64,000 nucleotides of DNA, from NCBI GenBank assembly GCA_013215295.1, contig JABSOZ010000002.1, positions 62,001 to 126,000 on the forward strand, read 5' to 3'. The DNA comes from Colwellia sp. GTDB taxonomy: Bacteria > Pseudomonadota > Gammaproteobacteria > Enterobacterales > Alteromonadaceae. A program made the position numbers and the translations under genes. Below the pieces are notes generated by a model. That model made no database searches. It was not told the DNA's origin and saw nothing but the letters and a program-made list of their open reading frames with translations. Shown here one piece after another: positions 49,546 to 60,366 of the stretch (its first letter is position 1; each line of letters begins with the position of its first letter).

Positions 49546-49640
49546 TAAATATATTTCTCTTAATAATCAATAGGAAGCAGAATTTATAATGCAGTAGACT
49601 TATGAAATGGGTAGCCAATTACATTCCTGAATCCGTAATA

Positions 49641-49803
49641 TCCTGTACATCGTCATTCTTTCACATCGACATACACGGATGTATTAATGCCGTGATGACA
49701 TGGATGTCAAAGAGCGGTCATGTGATCATGACATACCGTACATCCTGTACATCGTCATTCTTTCACATCCATGTGATCATGACATACCGTACATCCTGTA
49801 CAT
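49641..49803. repeat. 51-bp-period tandem repeat element with GGA-containing hairpins
   Basis: A 51-bp unit (49719-49769) is followed by a 34-base partial copy (49770-49803), and a 27-base piece of it also occurs at 49641-49667, exactly two periods earlier. Within the element, ACACGGATGT (49673-49682) and ACATGGATGT (49698-49707) on the plus strand fit the CsrA consensus ACA-N-GGA-N-GT inside small hairpins. GTACA/TGTAC hairpins expose TCC, that is, GGA on the minus strand. It fills the spacer between topA and the divergent membrane protein gene. Confidence 0.65.
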
Positions 49804-49833
49804 AAAAAAAGCGCTACTATAGCGCTTTTTTTA
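49804..49833 (-). terminator. Intrinsic terminator of topA
   Basis: A stem AAAAAAAGCGCTA/TAGCGCTTTTTTT with a 3-base loop lies just after the topA stop codon and reads with U runs on both strands. Confidence 0.85.
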
Positions 49834-49849
49834 TCATAAGCTAAATTTA

Positions 49850-52555
49850 TTATTCAGCTTTGGCCTTTGCCTTAGGTTTCGCTTTAGCTTTTGGCTTAGC
49901 CTTCGCTTTAGGTTTTGCCTTTTTCTTGGCTTCTTCAACCCATTTCCCATCAATATATTTTGCCGTCCAACCTGTTGCTTTAGGTTTAGCGCCTTCAACT
50001 TCAGGTGCAAGTTCAGTCATTACATACTGTTCTTTTGTTTTACGACTATAACGAACAACGGCTAAGTGGCCATCAGGATCTTTAACAGGTGCATCGGCTA
50101 AATAATAAAACTTACTCGATATTCTGTCTCTAAAGCGCTGTAGTTCTTCAACTTTAGGTGCACGTGTTTCTCGTGAACGAGGGAAAGTATTGGCTGCTAA
50201 GAAAATTCCCGCTGCGCCATCACGTAAGACGAAATGCGCTTCAGACTTTTCACAAGCAAGTTCTGGTAATTGAACAGGATCTTCTTTTGGCGGAGCCGCT
50301 TCACCGCTAGCGAGTAACTTGCGGGTGTTTTTACATTCTTCATTGGTACAATCAAAGTATTTGCCAAAACGACCTGATTTCAGCTCCATTTCAGACTCAC
50401 AACGATCACACTCTAAAAGAGGCCCATCGTAACCTTTAATTTTAAACTCACCTGTTTCAACTTCAATACCATCACAAACAGGGTTGTTGCCACAAACATG
50501 TAGTTTGCGCGTTTCGTCAATCAAATAGCTGTCCATAGCGGTAGAACATTTGTCACAACGGCGCATGGCACGTAACGCATCAGTTTCTTGATCATCAACT
50601 AAAACACTAACCGCTTCTTCACCAGAAGTAAGGTTCATGGTTTTAGTACAACGTTCTTTCGGCGGTAATGCATAACCTGAACAGCCTAAGAAAACTCCTG
50701 TAGAAGCCGTACGAATACCCATTTTACGATTACAGGTTGGACAATCAATATCGGTTAATACCGGCTCATTGTTGCGCATACCACCTTCATCGTTTGGCAT
50801 ATCTGCTTGAGCTAACTGCTTAGTGAAATTTTTGTAAAAGCCGTTAAGTACGTCTTTCCAATTAGCTTTACCGTCAGCCACTTCATCAAGCTCTTGCTCC
50901 ATGTTGGCGGTAAAATCATAGTTCATCAGATCTTTAAAGCTTTCAGATAAACTATCGGTAACAATTTCGCCCATTTTTTCAGCGTAAAAGCGTTTTTTAT
51001 CCAAACGTGCATAACCACGGTCTTGAATAGTAGAAATAATTGACGCATACGTTGAAGGACGACCAATTGAACGTTTTTCTAATTCTTTAACCAGAGACGC
51101 TTCACCAAAACGCGCCGGCGGTTTCGTAAAGTGCTGTTCAGGGTTTAGCTGCTCAAGTGTTAATACTTCACCAACGGATAAGTCAGGTAAGTGTTTGTCG
51201 TCGCCTTTTGATAATTGTGGATGAACTCTTGTCCAACCGTCAAACTGCATGACACGACCTTTAGCTTTTAGGTCAAATCCTGAAGCACCGACAGTAATGG
51301 TACTTACTGTGTAACGTGCTGCGGTCATTTGACAAGCAACAAACTGGCGCCAAATAAGGTCGTATAGTTTTTTAGCATCGGCTTCAATGCCTTCCATAAA
51401 AGCAGATTCAACTTTTACATTTGACGGACGAATAGCTTCATGCGCCTCTTGCGCGCCAGATTTACTGCTATAGACTTTTGCTTTTTCGGGTAAGTAATTC
51501 TCACCAAAATTCTTAGTAATATAGCCACGACACATTTCAACGGCATCTTTACTTAAATTGGTTGAATCGGTACGCATATAAGTAATATGACCCGCTTCAT
51601 ATAAACGCTGAGCTAAGCCCATAGTACGTTTAACGCCGAAACCTAATTTAGTACTTGCCGCTTGTTGCAACGTTGAGGTAATAAAAGGTGCTGACGGTGT
51701 ACTTTTAGACGGTTTATCGTCACGTTTATTAACGGTATATGCTGAACCTTGTAATATTGCTAACGCCTTATTAGCGTCAGTCTCATTGGTCGGTTTAAAA
51801 GCTTTGCCATTTTCATGGGTAACATCTAATGGAAAGTCTAATCCAGTAGCTGTTTTGGTATCAGCACTTATTTCCCAAAATTCTTTCGGGTCAAACGCTT
51901 TAATTTCACGTTCTTTTTCAACGACTAGTTTAACAGCGACTGATTGTACTCGCCCAGCAGACAAACCGCGGGCAACTTTCTTCCATAATAAAGGGCTAAC
52001 CATAAAGCCAACAACACGATCGAGAAAACGTCGCGCTTGCTGTGCATTTACGCCTGGCATACTTAATTCACCAGGAGTAGCAAAAGCTTGCTGAATCGAA
52101 TTTTCAGTTATTTCATTAAAAACAACACGTTTGAATTTGCTGTCATCGCCGCCAATAATTTCTTTTAAGTGCCAGGCAATCGCTTCTCCCTCGCGATCCA
52201 AATCGGTTGCGAGATAGATAGTGTCGGCGGTAGCGGCAAGTTTGATTAATTCAGCAACAACTTTTTCTTTACCTTCAAGTACTTGATAATTTGCTGCCCA
52301 ATCATTCTCAGGATCAATGCCCATACGATTAACAAGTGCTAACTTATCGCGCTTCGCTTTATATTTTGCTTTCGCAGCTGGTGCCATTTTTCTGACTTCA
52401 GCAGGAGATTTAGCGGCAACTTTTTTACCAGTACTACTGTGAGGAAGATCACGTACATGACCGACACTAGATTTCACAATAAAGTCTTTACCAAGATATT
52501 TGTTAATTGTCTTCGCTTTGGCTGGTGATTCGACAATTACAAGAGATTTTGCCAT
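49850..52555 (-). CDS. topA: DNA topoisomerase I
   Basis: The 901-aa protein has the Toprim domain ([34 protein letters not shown]), the catalytic Tyr in [19 protein letters not shown]-like [20 protein letters not shown], and three C-terminal zinc ribbons (CPTCNRKMG..., CDKCSTAMD..., CDRCESEME...). The last about 35 residues are a Lys/Pro/Ala-rich tail that probably binds DNA. It relaxes negative supercoils. It is divergent from the ureohydrolase gene. Confidence 0.97.
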   Translation of the reverse strand: MAKSLVIVESPAKAKTINKYLGKDFIVKSSVGHVRDLPHSSTGKKVAAKSPAEVRKMAPAAKAKYKAKRDKLALVNRMGIDPENDWAANYQVLEGKEKVVAELIKLAATADTIYLATDLDREGEAIAWHLKEIIGGDDSKFKRVVFNEITENSIQQAFATPGELSMPGVNAQQARRFLDRVVGFMVSPLLWKKVARGLSAGRVQSVAVKLVVEKEREIKAFDPKEFWEISADTKTATGLDFPLDVTHENGKAFKPTNETDANKALAILQGSAYTVNKRDDKPSKSTPSAPFITSTLQQAASTKLGFGVKRTMGLAQRLYEAGHITYMRTDSTNLSKDAVEMCRGYITKNFGENYLPEKAKVYSSKSGAQEAHEAIRPSNVKVESAFMEGIEADAKKLYDLIWRQFVACQMTAARYTVSTITVGASGFDLKAKGRVMQFDGWTRVHPQLSKGDDKHLPDLSVGEVLTLEQLNPEQHFTKPPARFGEASLVKELEKRSIGRPSTYASIISTIQDRGYARLDKKRFYAEKMGEIVTDSLSESFKDLMNYDFTANMEQELDEVADGKANWKDVLNGFYKNFTKQLAQADMPNDEGGMRNNEPVLTDIDCPTCNRKMGIRTASTGVFLGCSGYALPPKERCTKTMNLTSGEEAVSVLVDDQETDALRAMRRCDKCSTAMDSYLIDETRKLHVCGNNPVCDGIEVETGEFKIKGYDGPLLECDRCESEMELKSGRFGKYFDCTNEECKNTRKLLASGEAAPPKEDPVQLPELACEKSEAHFVLRDGAAGIFLAANTFPRSRETRAPKVEELQRFRDRISSKFYYLADAPVKDPDGHLAVVRYSRKTKEQYVMTELAPEVEGAKPKATGWTAKYIDGKWVEEAKKKAKPKAKAKPKAKAKPKAKAKAE

Positions 52556-52955
52556 ATATATTACTTTCCTACGTCACTGGCTATTATTTTTTGCCAGTAT
52601 AGTTACACTTCAGTAAAAGTTGTCTAAAAATTAGCCGAGCTACTCATTTTTAGTACAATTTATCCAAAAATCATTAAAATTAGAATTACTATTAGATATA
52701 TCCGTAAATAAGCAAGCTGACAAGTTATTATTTTTATTAACATCGCCTAATGAAGGTATTTTCGTTATAATACAGCCAAATTTTCAGTGTAATCATAATA
52801 AACTCAACCAAATTTAAACGCTGACGAACATTGGATTTTTTGGGAAATTCAATTATTCACTCATTAAAATTCTAAAAGCATCTATATAAAACAATACCTC
52901 TTAAATACTTTATTGAAAGGGTAATTATTGGGTAAATAACTAGAGTACAAATTAT
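52556..52955. promoter_or_regulatory. Divergent spacer between topA and the ureohydrolase gene
   Basis: Four hundred AT-rich bases with no ORF or strong hairpin. It must carry the topA promoter on the minus strand and the ureohydrolase promoter on the plus strand. A TATAAT occurs near 52767 on the plus strand, but I see no paired -35 with good spacing. Confidence 0.35.
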
Positions 52956-54062
52956 ATGACAACATCATGGACTAACTTACAGGAAAAATTATCCAACTGT
53001 TTATGCCCTGCTGGTAACGGTGTCTTTACCGTAAATACCGCTAAAGAGCGTAAAGCGCAATTACACCAAGCTTTATTCGGTCAATCTACCAACATTGATA
53101 ATATCTGGAAAGACTCGTTAAACAAGCTTCCTGATGCATCAAATGCAGTTATTTTAGGTGTTGCATCAGATTGTGGTGGTGGGATCTTACGTGGAGCGAA
53201 TTGGGGGCCTTTGTTTGTACGCTTAACCTTGCTTGAACAATATCCTGAGCTTGACGCTTTCGATATGGGGGACATTCGTGTGATCCCTCATTTACTGCAT
53301 GATAAATATTTAAATGAAGCAACCCTATCTAATTGTAGAAAAGCACTTTATCAAGATGAAAATAGCGCTTATGCAGTGAGTCCATTAACCATTACTGAAG
53401 ACGTATTACATGATTTTTATGCTGAATTCCCTGGTAAAGGTATTTTCGGTATTGGTGGAGACCACTCAGTAAGTTATCCATTAACTAAGGCTTACTTACA
53501 AGCAAAGAAAAAGCGCGGCATTCGTGCAGCTATCATTCATTTCGATGCCCACACAGATTTACTCGTAGAGCGTCTCGGCATCGATTTATGTTTTGGTTCT
53601 TGGTGTACACATATTCTTGATGATTTACATGAGAAACATCATTTAATTCAAGTAGGCATTAGATCAAGCGGTCGTCCTAAGTCTCATTGGGAAAGTACCT
53701 TTGGTGTGAGACAACATTGGGCTCATGAAATACGAGAACATGGCGTTGAGAAAATCATAGAAAACATATTTGCGCAATTAAAAGATGAAAACATTGACGA
53801 GTTATATGTAAGTTTTGATATTGATGCTTTAGACGAAAGTGTCGCAGCGGCTACTGGAACACCAGAGCCTGATGGTTTGTTTCAAAATGAGGCGATGGAC
53901 ATATTACGAGCATTAGCCGCAAAGTACCGCATAACAGGTGCTGATATGATGGAAATTGCACCTTTCACAGATAGCTCAGGTCTTGGACAAGTAAGTCGTG
54001 ATAAAACATTGGCAGCAGGTGCTGAAATATCAGCATTTTTGTTGACTGAAATGGCTAAGTAG
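52956..54062 (+). CDS. Ureohydrolase-family protein (arginase/agmatinase/formimidoylglutamase type)
   Basis: The 368-aa protein has the three binuclear-manganese motifs of the family: GIGGDHSVSYP, IIHFDAHTDL and SFDIDALDES. It therefore hydrolyses a guanidino or formimino compound. The N-terminal extension of about 100 residues contains SDCGGGILRGANWGPLFVR, as in related enzymes. No hut, arg or spe gene adjoins to identify the substrate, so I leave the specificity open. It ends at a bidirectional terminator. Confidence 0.88.
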   Translation: MTTSWTNLQEKLSNCLCPAGNGVFTVNTAKERKAQLHQALFGQSTNIDNIWKDSLNKLPDASNAVILGVASDCGGGILRGANWGPLFVRLTLLEQYPELDAFDMGDIRVIPHLLHDKYLNEATLSNCRKALYQDENSAYAVSPLTITEDVLHDFYAEFPGKGIFGIGGDHSVSYPLTKAYLQAKKKRGIRAAIIHFDAHTDLLVERLGIDLCFGSWCTHILDDLHEKHHLIQVGIRSSGRPKSHWESTFGVRQHWAHEIREHGVEKIIENIFAQLKDENIDELYVSFDIDALDESVAAATGTPEPDGLFQNEAMDILRALAAKYRITGADMMEIAPFTDSSGLGQVSRDKTLAAGAEISAFLLTEMAK

Positions 54063-54110
54063 CTATTATTTTCAAATAACGTAAGAACAACATCAATGTT
54101 ATAAGATATA

Positions 54111-54137
54111 AAAAAGGCTCCTTATGGAGCCTTTTTA
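54111..54137. terminator. Bidirectional terminator
   Basis: An 11-bp stem (AAAAAGGCTCC with GGAGCCTTTTT) and loop TTAT sit between the ureohydrolase gene and the convergent Ig-like lipoprotein gene. Confidence 0.85.
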
Positions 54138-54157
54138 TTAGGAAGGGTTACGTATCT

Positions 54158-57100
54158 TTACGGCGTTATTACAATGGTAGCAACAGTATACGCGGTAGAC
54201 GAACCTGAAGGCGTTGTTACCGTAACAACCAGTGGCCCACTGATACTTTCATCTTCAACCCCCTGAACTGTGACAGAAAAACTACTACCGCCATTAAAAT
54301 TTGTATTCGGCCAAGCATAAGTATCTATCCCCAAAATACTCCCTACTGCCGCATTAAAAATTACGGTAGTACCTGCTGGCATAGGTTGGTTATGAAGATC
54401 AGAAATAGTAACCGTTGCTGCAGCGGTGCCATCTTGAGTTATATTAATGCTATCTCCATTAACGGGAAAAGTAGTCACAAATCTCGGGTTACTACCAGAC
54501 ATAACTAAAACAAGAGAACCACGAACATTAATAGATTTATCAGTCGTAGAGCAATTATCAGCATCACCACATAAAGACCCATTATATTCATCGTCTTTCA
54601 AATCAAAGATGCTATTAGAGTTAAAATCATCAAACTTCTCTTGTTCACCACCTGTTTCTCCACCTTCTCTTTCACCATCTGCAGCAGAAGGATTTGGGTT
54701 ATAAATACCGTCTTCATTATAATCAATAAAAGACTCATTTAAGTCGTAAGGAAAACCATTAACATCTAACCCGGAGTTTCCATTGGCCCCTAAAAATGCA
54801 TCTTTTTCACTGCTGTCATAAAGACCATTACCATTAAAATCGGGGAAAGATTCTTCGCCGATAGCCGTTGCCGAAATAGTTGCTCGGCCACCATATTTTT
54901 GTGCCATAAAGTTAGTGGTTTGCGGAGAAGAACTATTAACTCTAGATGCGAAAGTTGTACCATCAGCAACACCTAATTGGGATTGAGTCGTTGTTGTACC
55001 AGCACCATCCGTTATTTTCACGTCACGTCGGTTTGGTGAAGTGAATAAAATATAGCTACTTCCTGCATAGACGAATTCAGAAGCATTCACTAAAGATGCA
55101 GATAGTTGGGCGTTAACTGCAGCAATGACTTCATCGGCATCAGTAAGATCCGTATTAAGCGTGACTACGTCTGTACCATCTAACGTTTCCACATCAAAAA
55201 CAATATCGTTGACAGTAAAATTTATTCCAGTCGAGATATCATTGCTCCCTAATATTTGAGTAGCATAATTGTAATAAGTCGTACCGTCAGCTATTCCTAA
55301 AACATCAAAAGTTGTCACCGAACCCGCTGAAGTATCTGCAATGGTTATATCTAAACCATCAGCCGAGATAAATTCAAATATATTTTCAAAACCAGAGACT
55401 GCTTTAACACCCGAATTAACAAGTAAGGCATTTGTCTCACTGAGTAATTCAGCTTTCGATTCATATAAAACATTTAGATTGGTAATATTGTCTGTGCCAT
55501 TAACCGTCGTGACAGAAAAAGAAATTTCTTTGTCAGTAAAATCAAAACCTTTACTTATATCAACAACGCCTTTAATTAATGTTGGGCCATCATTTACTTC
55601 ACCTAACTCTTGCCCTTCAGGTTTTACATTCTGACTCGTCCAAAGAACGGTACATACGCCTTTAGTGGTAACACAAGAATCTTCTATTGCCCCACCTTCA
55701 GTGGTAAAAGAAACAGCGGTTCCATCAGGTGCAGGGTTATTAAAGGCATCTGCAAGTCTTGCTGTAATCGTAACTTCTGTGCCATCAATACTCCAAGCTT
55801 CTGGATTTAATACACTAGCAGACAAACTAAAACTGTCTTGATCTGGAATGCCCGTTGAAATAACTAAAAGGTTAGATTGTGTAAATATGGTTGAATCTTC
55901 ATCTAGCTCAGCCCTCACGCGTACGCTGGCGTGTACTGTTCCTGAGTTAACCACCGTTTGAACCAAGCCATTACTATCAGTTTCTGCTGATGTGGGACTC
56001 AAAGCAATACCGCCAACGTCCGTGTTCAATGAAAAATTAACGCTTTTATTAGCGACTACATTTCCGTTAGTGTCTCTTACTCTAAAAACTACCGTTGAAC
56101 TTTCAAGACCGCCAACCCCTTTCAAACTAATACTTTCTGGTGTTGCGGACACAAATTCAATACTGCCTGAATCAGGAGAAGTAATGGACACAGTGCCTGT
56201 AGCTGATAAAACGGTGCCACCTGCATTAGCCGTTGCGGTAACAATATCATTACCTTCACAGCCTTGAGCTAAATAAGTGCTTTGCGCCACACCTGCAATC
56301 GTTGCAACAGGTGAGTCAATATTTGCTGTAGGTACTGACAAACCACTACAGCCTGAAGTAAAGGTTACTTCAACGGTTTCCGTGGTGAATAATATAGCTG
56401 GAGTAGTCTGCGAAGCATTAGAAACATCCCATAGGCTGACAGAAAGACCCGCGGTAGCACCGGCAGAAATAGCCGTTACTGGCACATCAATTAACCCGTT
56501 AGGTAAACCAGTAACACCATCAATAGCATTGCCCATACCGAGAGATGAAGCGCCGATTGAAAAAACCAGTTCTTCTGATTCACCTGAGACTAATTGGGCG
56601 ATAACCGTTCCTGCGCCAAGTGAGTTCCCCGCTAATAAATCAACACTTGCCACATATCCGCTGCCGGTTGCTGCAATGGCCGTTTGAATTGGAATAGTTC
56701 CAATATCAGTGGTAAAAGTAACAATAACCGCTTTGTTCACGCCTGTAACTGTAGCAACTAATTTACCTGACGAGATACTGCTTATTTGTTCAATTTCATT
56801 ACCGTTACCATCAGTTAAAACAAGACTTATATTAACACCCGACCCAACACTATCTCCTTCAGAAAAGAAGCCTTGCATCACGACATCTTCAACACTAGAA
56901 GTAGCAGTTAACACACCAGCGCCACGTACTTCACCGGCAGAGAGAACAATCGTTGCGTCACCCGTACTATTGGTCAATGCGGTACCAGATATTGGGTCAA
57001 GTAAACCTAAAGTGGAGGTGAATGTGATCACTTCATCACTTAAAGCACTACCATCAGCTGTTTCAAAATGAACAGTAATGCTTGCAGGGGTTACATTAGA

Positions 57101-57868
57101 AATCGAGGTACTATTCGTGAATGAAGTAATCGTTAATCTATTGCCACCATCAACTAAACCATCACCTTCAGTTGAGAAACCTAAAGTATTAGATTCACCA
57201 GAAGCCGTTGTAACTGTAATGATACCAGCCCCTTTTTCCGTTCCTGCGGCTAAAATAATCGTTGCAATACCATCAGAATTTGTCAGTGAAGTTCCTGAAA
57301 CGGGGTCTAAAACGCCTAATGTATTGGTAAAGGTAACGACTTCACCCACTACAGGAACATTGCCATCAGTATAACTAGCACTTAATGTCGCAGGGGTTGC
57401 AGCAGTTATCATTACGTTAGAAGACGTTATATTAATACTTTTTCCTGTTATCGCTCCGCCATCTCCAGCAGAAGTAAAACCAAGAATTGAAGAGGCTATT
57501 TCACCATAGCTAACCGTGATTTCGCCCGCTCCTTGTATTGAACCAGCATGTAGTTGAATAGTTGCTTGACCATTGTCATCAGTTAAAGCGGTGCCAGAGA
57601 GAGGGTCTAATATTCCTAACGTTGACGAAAATGTCACCACTTTTCCAGTTAGAGATGTTTCGTCATCTTGCAGAGTTGCTGTGAGCAAAGCCGAATTAGC
57701 ATTATCTACGTCTGTAATATCGATGGATAAATTTAAAGTTATAGTAGATGATTCTTCAACAACGACCTCTGGAGTTTCGGTTCTAGACAGTCCACCATCT
57801 CCACTACCGCCACAGCCGGTAAGTGCAATAAATAAAACCCAAAAACTCAAACGTTGAAGTAGTGCCAT
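54158..57868 (-). CDS. Giant Ig-like (BIG_1/invasin-type) surface lipoprotein
   Basis: The 1236-aa product has a lipoprotein signal (lipobox LTGC, Cys19). Residues about 45-440 hold four bacterial Ig-like domain-1 repeats, three sharing a TLG-[IVL]-LDP-[LVI]-SGT core. More Ig-like domains follow at about 570-760 and 1120-1236. Residues about 775-975 hold two modules resembling flagellin-hook IN motifs (VNGTDNITNLNVLYES; LDGTDVVTLNTDLTDADEV). Residues 1005-1095 have Asp/Asn-rich calcium-loop-like segments (DFNGNGLYDSSEKD; DYNEDGIYNP; DFNSNSIFDLKDDE). A surface adhesin or matrix role is inferred. Confidence 0.88.
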   Translation of the reverse strand: MALLQRLSFWVLFIALTGCGGSGDGGLSRTETPEVVVEESSTITLNLSIDITDVDNANSALLTATLQDDETSLTGKVVTFSSTLGILDPLSGTALTDDNGQATIQLHAGSIQGAGEITVSYGEIASSILGFTSAGDGGAITGKSINITSSNVMITAATPATLSASYTDGNVPVVGEVVTFTNTLGVLDPVSGTSLTNSDGIATIILAAGTEKGAGIITVTTASGESNTLGFSTEGDGLVDGGNRLTITSFTNSTSISNVTPASITVHFETADGSALSDEVITFTSTLGLLDPISGTALTNSTGDATIVLSAGEVRGAGVLTATSSVEDVVMQGFFSEGDSVGSGVNISLVLTDGNGNEIEQISSISSGKLVATVTGVNKAVIVTFTTDIGTIPIQTAIAATGSGYVASVDLLAGNSLGAGTVIAQLVSGESEELVFSIGASSLGMGNAIDGVTGLPNGLIDVPVTAISAGATAGLSVSLWDVSNASQTTPAILFTTETVEVTFTSGCSGLSVPTANIDSPVATIAGVAQSTYLAQGCEGNDIVTATANAGGTVLSATGTVSITSPDSGSIEFVSATPESISLKGVGGLESSTVVFRVRDTNGNVVANKSVNFSLNTDVGGIALSPTSAETDSNGLVQTVVNSGTVHASVRVRAELDEDSTIFTQSNLLVISTGIPDQDSFSLSASVLNPEAWSIDGTEVTITARLADAFNNPAPDGTAVSFTTEGGAIEDSCVTTKGVCTVLWTSQNVKPEGQELGEVNDGPTLIKGVVDISKGFDFTDKEISFSVTTVNGTDNITNLNVLYESKAELLSETNALLVNSGVKAVSGFENIFEFISADGLDITIADTSAGSVTTFDVLGIADGTTYYNYATQILGSNDISTGINFTVNDIVFDVETLDGTDVVTLNTDLTDADEVIAAVNAQLSASLVNASEFVYAGSSYILFTSPNRRDVKITDGAGTTTTQSQLGVADGTTFASRVNSSSPQTTNFMAQKYGGRATISATAIGEESFPDFNGNGLYDSSEKDAFLGANGNSGLDVNGFPYDLNESFIDYNEDGIYNPNPSAADGEREGGETGGEQEKFDDFNSNSIFDLKDDEYNGSLCGDADNCSTTDKSINVRGSLVLVMSGSNPRFVTTFPVNGDSINITQDGTAAATVTISDLHNQPMPAGTTVIFNAAVGSILGIDTYAWPNTNFNGGSSFSVTVQGVEDESISGPLVVTVTTPSGSSTAYTVATIVITP

Positions 57869-58026
57869 ACAAGCATCCCTTAGTATTTTTTAATTACATC
57901 TTTATTCATAGTAACTTATTTTCCAAAAATTTCATTAAAAATACAGCTATAGTTACTTTTTAATACTAAGCTTTTTTATCAATGAATTACCTGTTAATCT
58001 ACTCTTCATAATTTATAATAAAAATA

Positions 58027-59394
58027 ATGTTGCATTTCTTTATGACAGACAAAAAAAAAGCAAGTTTAACCACTAGAATCGTTACCGGCATGGGTGCTGG
58101 TATCCTGACAGGCGTCTTATTACAGATGCTTATGCCTGACAAATCTGATTTTGTGATCCCACTCTATTTCTTTGAACTTTCATTACGATCCTTTTTGGTT
58201 GACGGCATTTTTGAAGTTATCGGACAAGTTTTCATTTCAAGTTTAAAAATGTTGGTGGTACCACTGGTTTTTGTATCGCTTATTTGTGGTACTTGTTCAT
58301 TAAAAGATACAACAAAACTAGGTCGTATTGGCGGTAAATCCATTGCACTTTATTTAATTACCACAGCAATAGCGATTAGCTTCGCGATGTTTTTAGCGTT
58401 ATTGATAAGCCCTGGTGAAGGGGTCAACATGGTCTCGGATACCACCTATGCTAGTAATGAAGCGCCTTCTTTAGCGCAAGTATTTATTCAAATGTTCCCG
58501 AGTAATCCTTTCGCCGCTTTTGCAGAAGGCAATATGTTGCAAGTAATTGTGTTTGCTTTACTCTTTGGTATTTCCATTGCGCTATCAGGTAAAGCTGGTG
58601 AACGTATTGCTAGTTTTTTTGAAGACATGAGTACCGTTATCATGCGCTTGGTTACTATTTTAATGAACCTTGCTCCTTACGGTGTTTATTGTTTATTAGC
58701 TAGCCTGTTCACTGATATGTCGATTGATGTTTTCAGTAATTTAATTGTTTACTTCCTTGTCGTTTTCTTTGCACTAATATTACATGCAACAGTTACTTAC
58801 TCGACAATATTGAAGGTAATGACTGGTTTAAGTCCAATTACCTTTTTGAAAAAGATGCGAAGTACAGCTGTTTTTGCTTTCTCGACGGCCAGCAGTAATG
58901 CAACCATACCGGTGACACTAGAAAACGTAACGAAAAAAATGGGCGTTAGCAACTCAATTTCTTCATTTACGGTACCGCTAGGAGCAACCATCAACATGGA
59001 TGGCACAGCTATTATGCAAGGTGTTGCCACCGTATTTATTGCTCAAGTCTTTAATGTTGATTTAACTTTTAGTCAATATTTAATGGTAATACTTACCGCA
59101 ACTCTTGCGTCGATTGGTACCGCAGGTGTTCCCGGTGTAGGTTTGATTATGCTTGCAATGGTACTAGATCAAGTAGGCTTACCTGTTGAAGGAATCGGCT
59201 TAATCATAGGTGTTGACAGATTACTTGATATGACACGTACTGCCGTGAATGTAACTGGGGACAGCATGGTGTCAATTATCGTGGGTAAGTCTGAAGGTCA
59301 GTTTGATGAAAGTATTTTCAACGATGTTAATGCAGGCAGTAAAATTGAAACTATTGATTTCCATGATCTTGATAAGAATCAAAGTGGAAGTTAA
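58027..59394 (+). CDS. Dicarboxylate/amino acid:cation symporter (DAACS family)
   Basis: The 455-aa membrane protein has the DAACS signatures: FISSLKMLVVPLVFVSLICG, AFSTASSNATIPVTLE (serine-rich re-entrant loop), PLGATINMDGTAIMQGVATVFIAQ, and VDRLLDMTRTAVNVTGDSMVSII. Transport would be driven by Na+ or H+; substrate is a dicarboxylate, glutamate or aspartate. An alternative start exists five codons downstream (MTDKKKASL); neither has a clear ribosome site. It is divergent from the Ig-like lipoprotein. Confidence 0.93.
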   Translation: MLHFFMTDKKKASLTTRIVTGMGAGILTGVLLQMLMPDKSDFVIPLYFFELSLRSFLVDGIFEVIGQVFISSLKMLVVPLVFVSLICGTCSLKDTTKLGRIGGKSIALYLITTAIAISFAMFLALLISPGEGVNMVSDTTYASNEAPSLAQVFIQMFPSNPFAAFAEGNMLQVIVFALLFGISIALSGKAGERIASFFEDMSTVIMRLVTILMNLAPYGVYCLLASLFTDMSIDVFSNLIVYFLVVFFALILHATVTYSTILKVMTGLSPITFLKKMRSTAVFAFSTASSNATIPVTLENVTKKMGVSNSISSFTVPLGATINMDGTAIMQGVATVFIAQVFNVDLTFSQYLMVILTATLASIGTAGVPGVGLIMLAMVLDQVGLPVEGIGLIIGVDRLLDMTRTAVNVTGDSMVSIIVGKSEGQFDESIFNDVNAGSKIETIDFHDLDKNQSGS

Positions 59395-59410
59395 TACACT
59401 TTTTAAAATT

Positions 59411-59451
59411 AGCTAATAAAAAAGGTGCCTTAGGCACCTTTTTTATTAGCT
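59411..59451. terminator. Bidirectional terminator with a perfect 19-bp stem
   Basis: A perfect 19-bp inverted repeat (59411-59429 with 59433-59451) with loop TTA and GGTGCC/GGCACC core sits between the symporter gene and the convergent kdsA. Confidence 0.9.
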
Positions 59452-59481
59452 GATTTGCGTAGAATTGATTATCGGAAAGAA

Positions 59482-60366
<885 letters not shown>

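Noticed and set aside
49641-49803. CRISPR array
   Set aside because: The repeat units directly abut without unique spacers of constant length, and no cas gene is nearby.
49602-49805. 67-aa plus-strand ORF with an internal repeat (CTSSFFHI)
   Set aside because: The repeat is of DNA origin (51-bp period with hairpins) and there is no supporting ribosome site.
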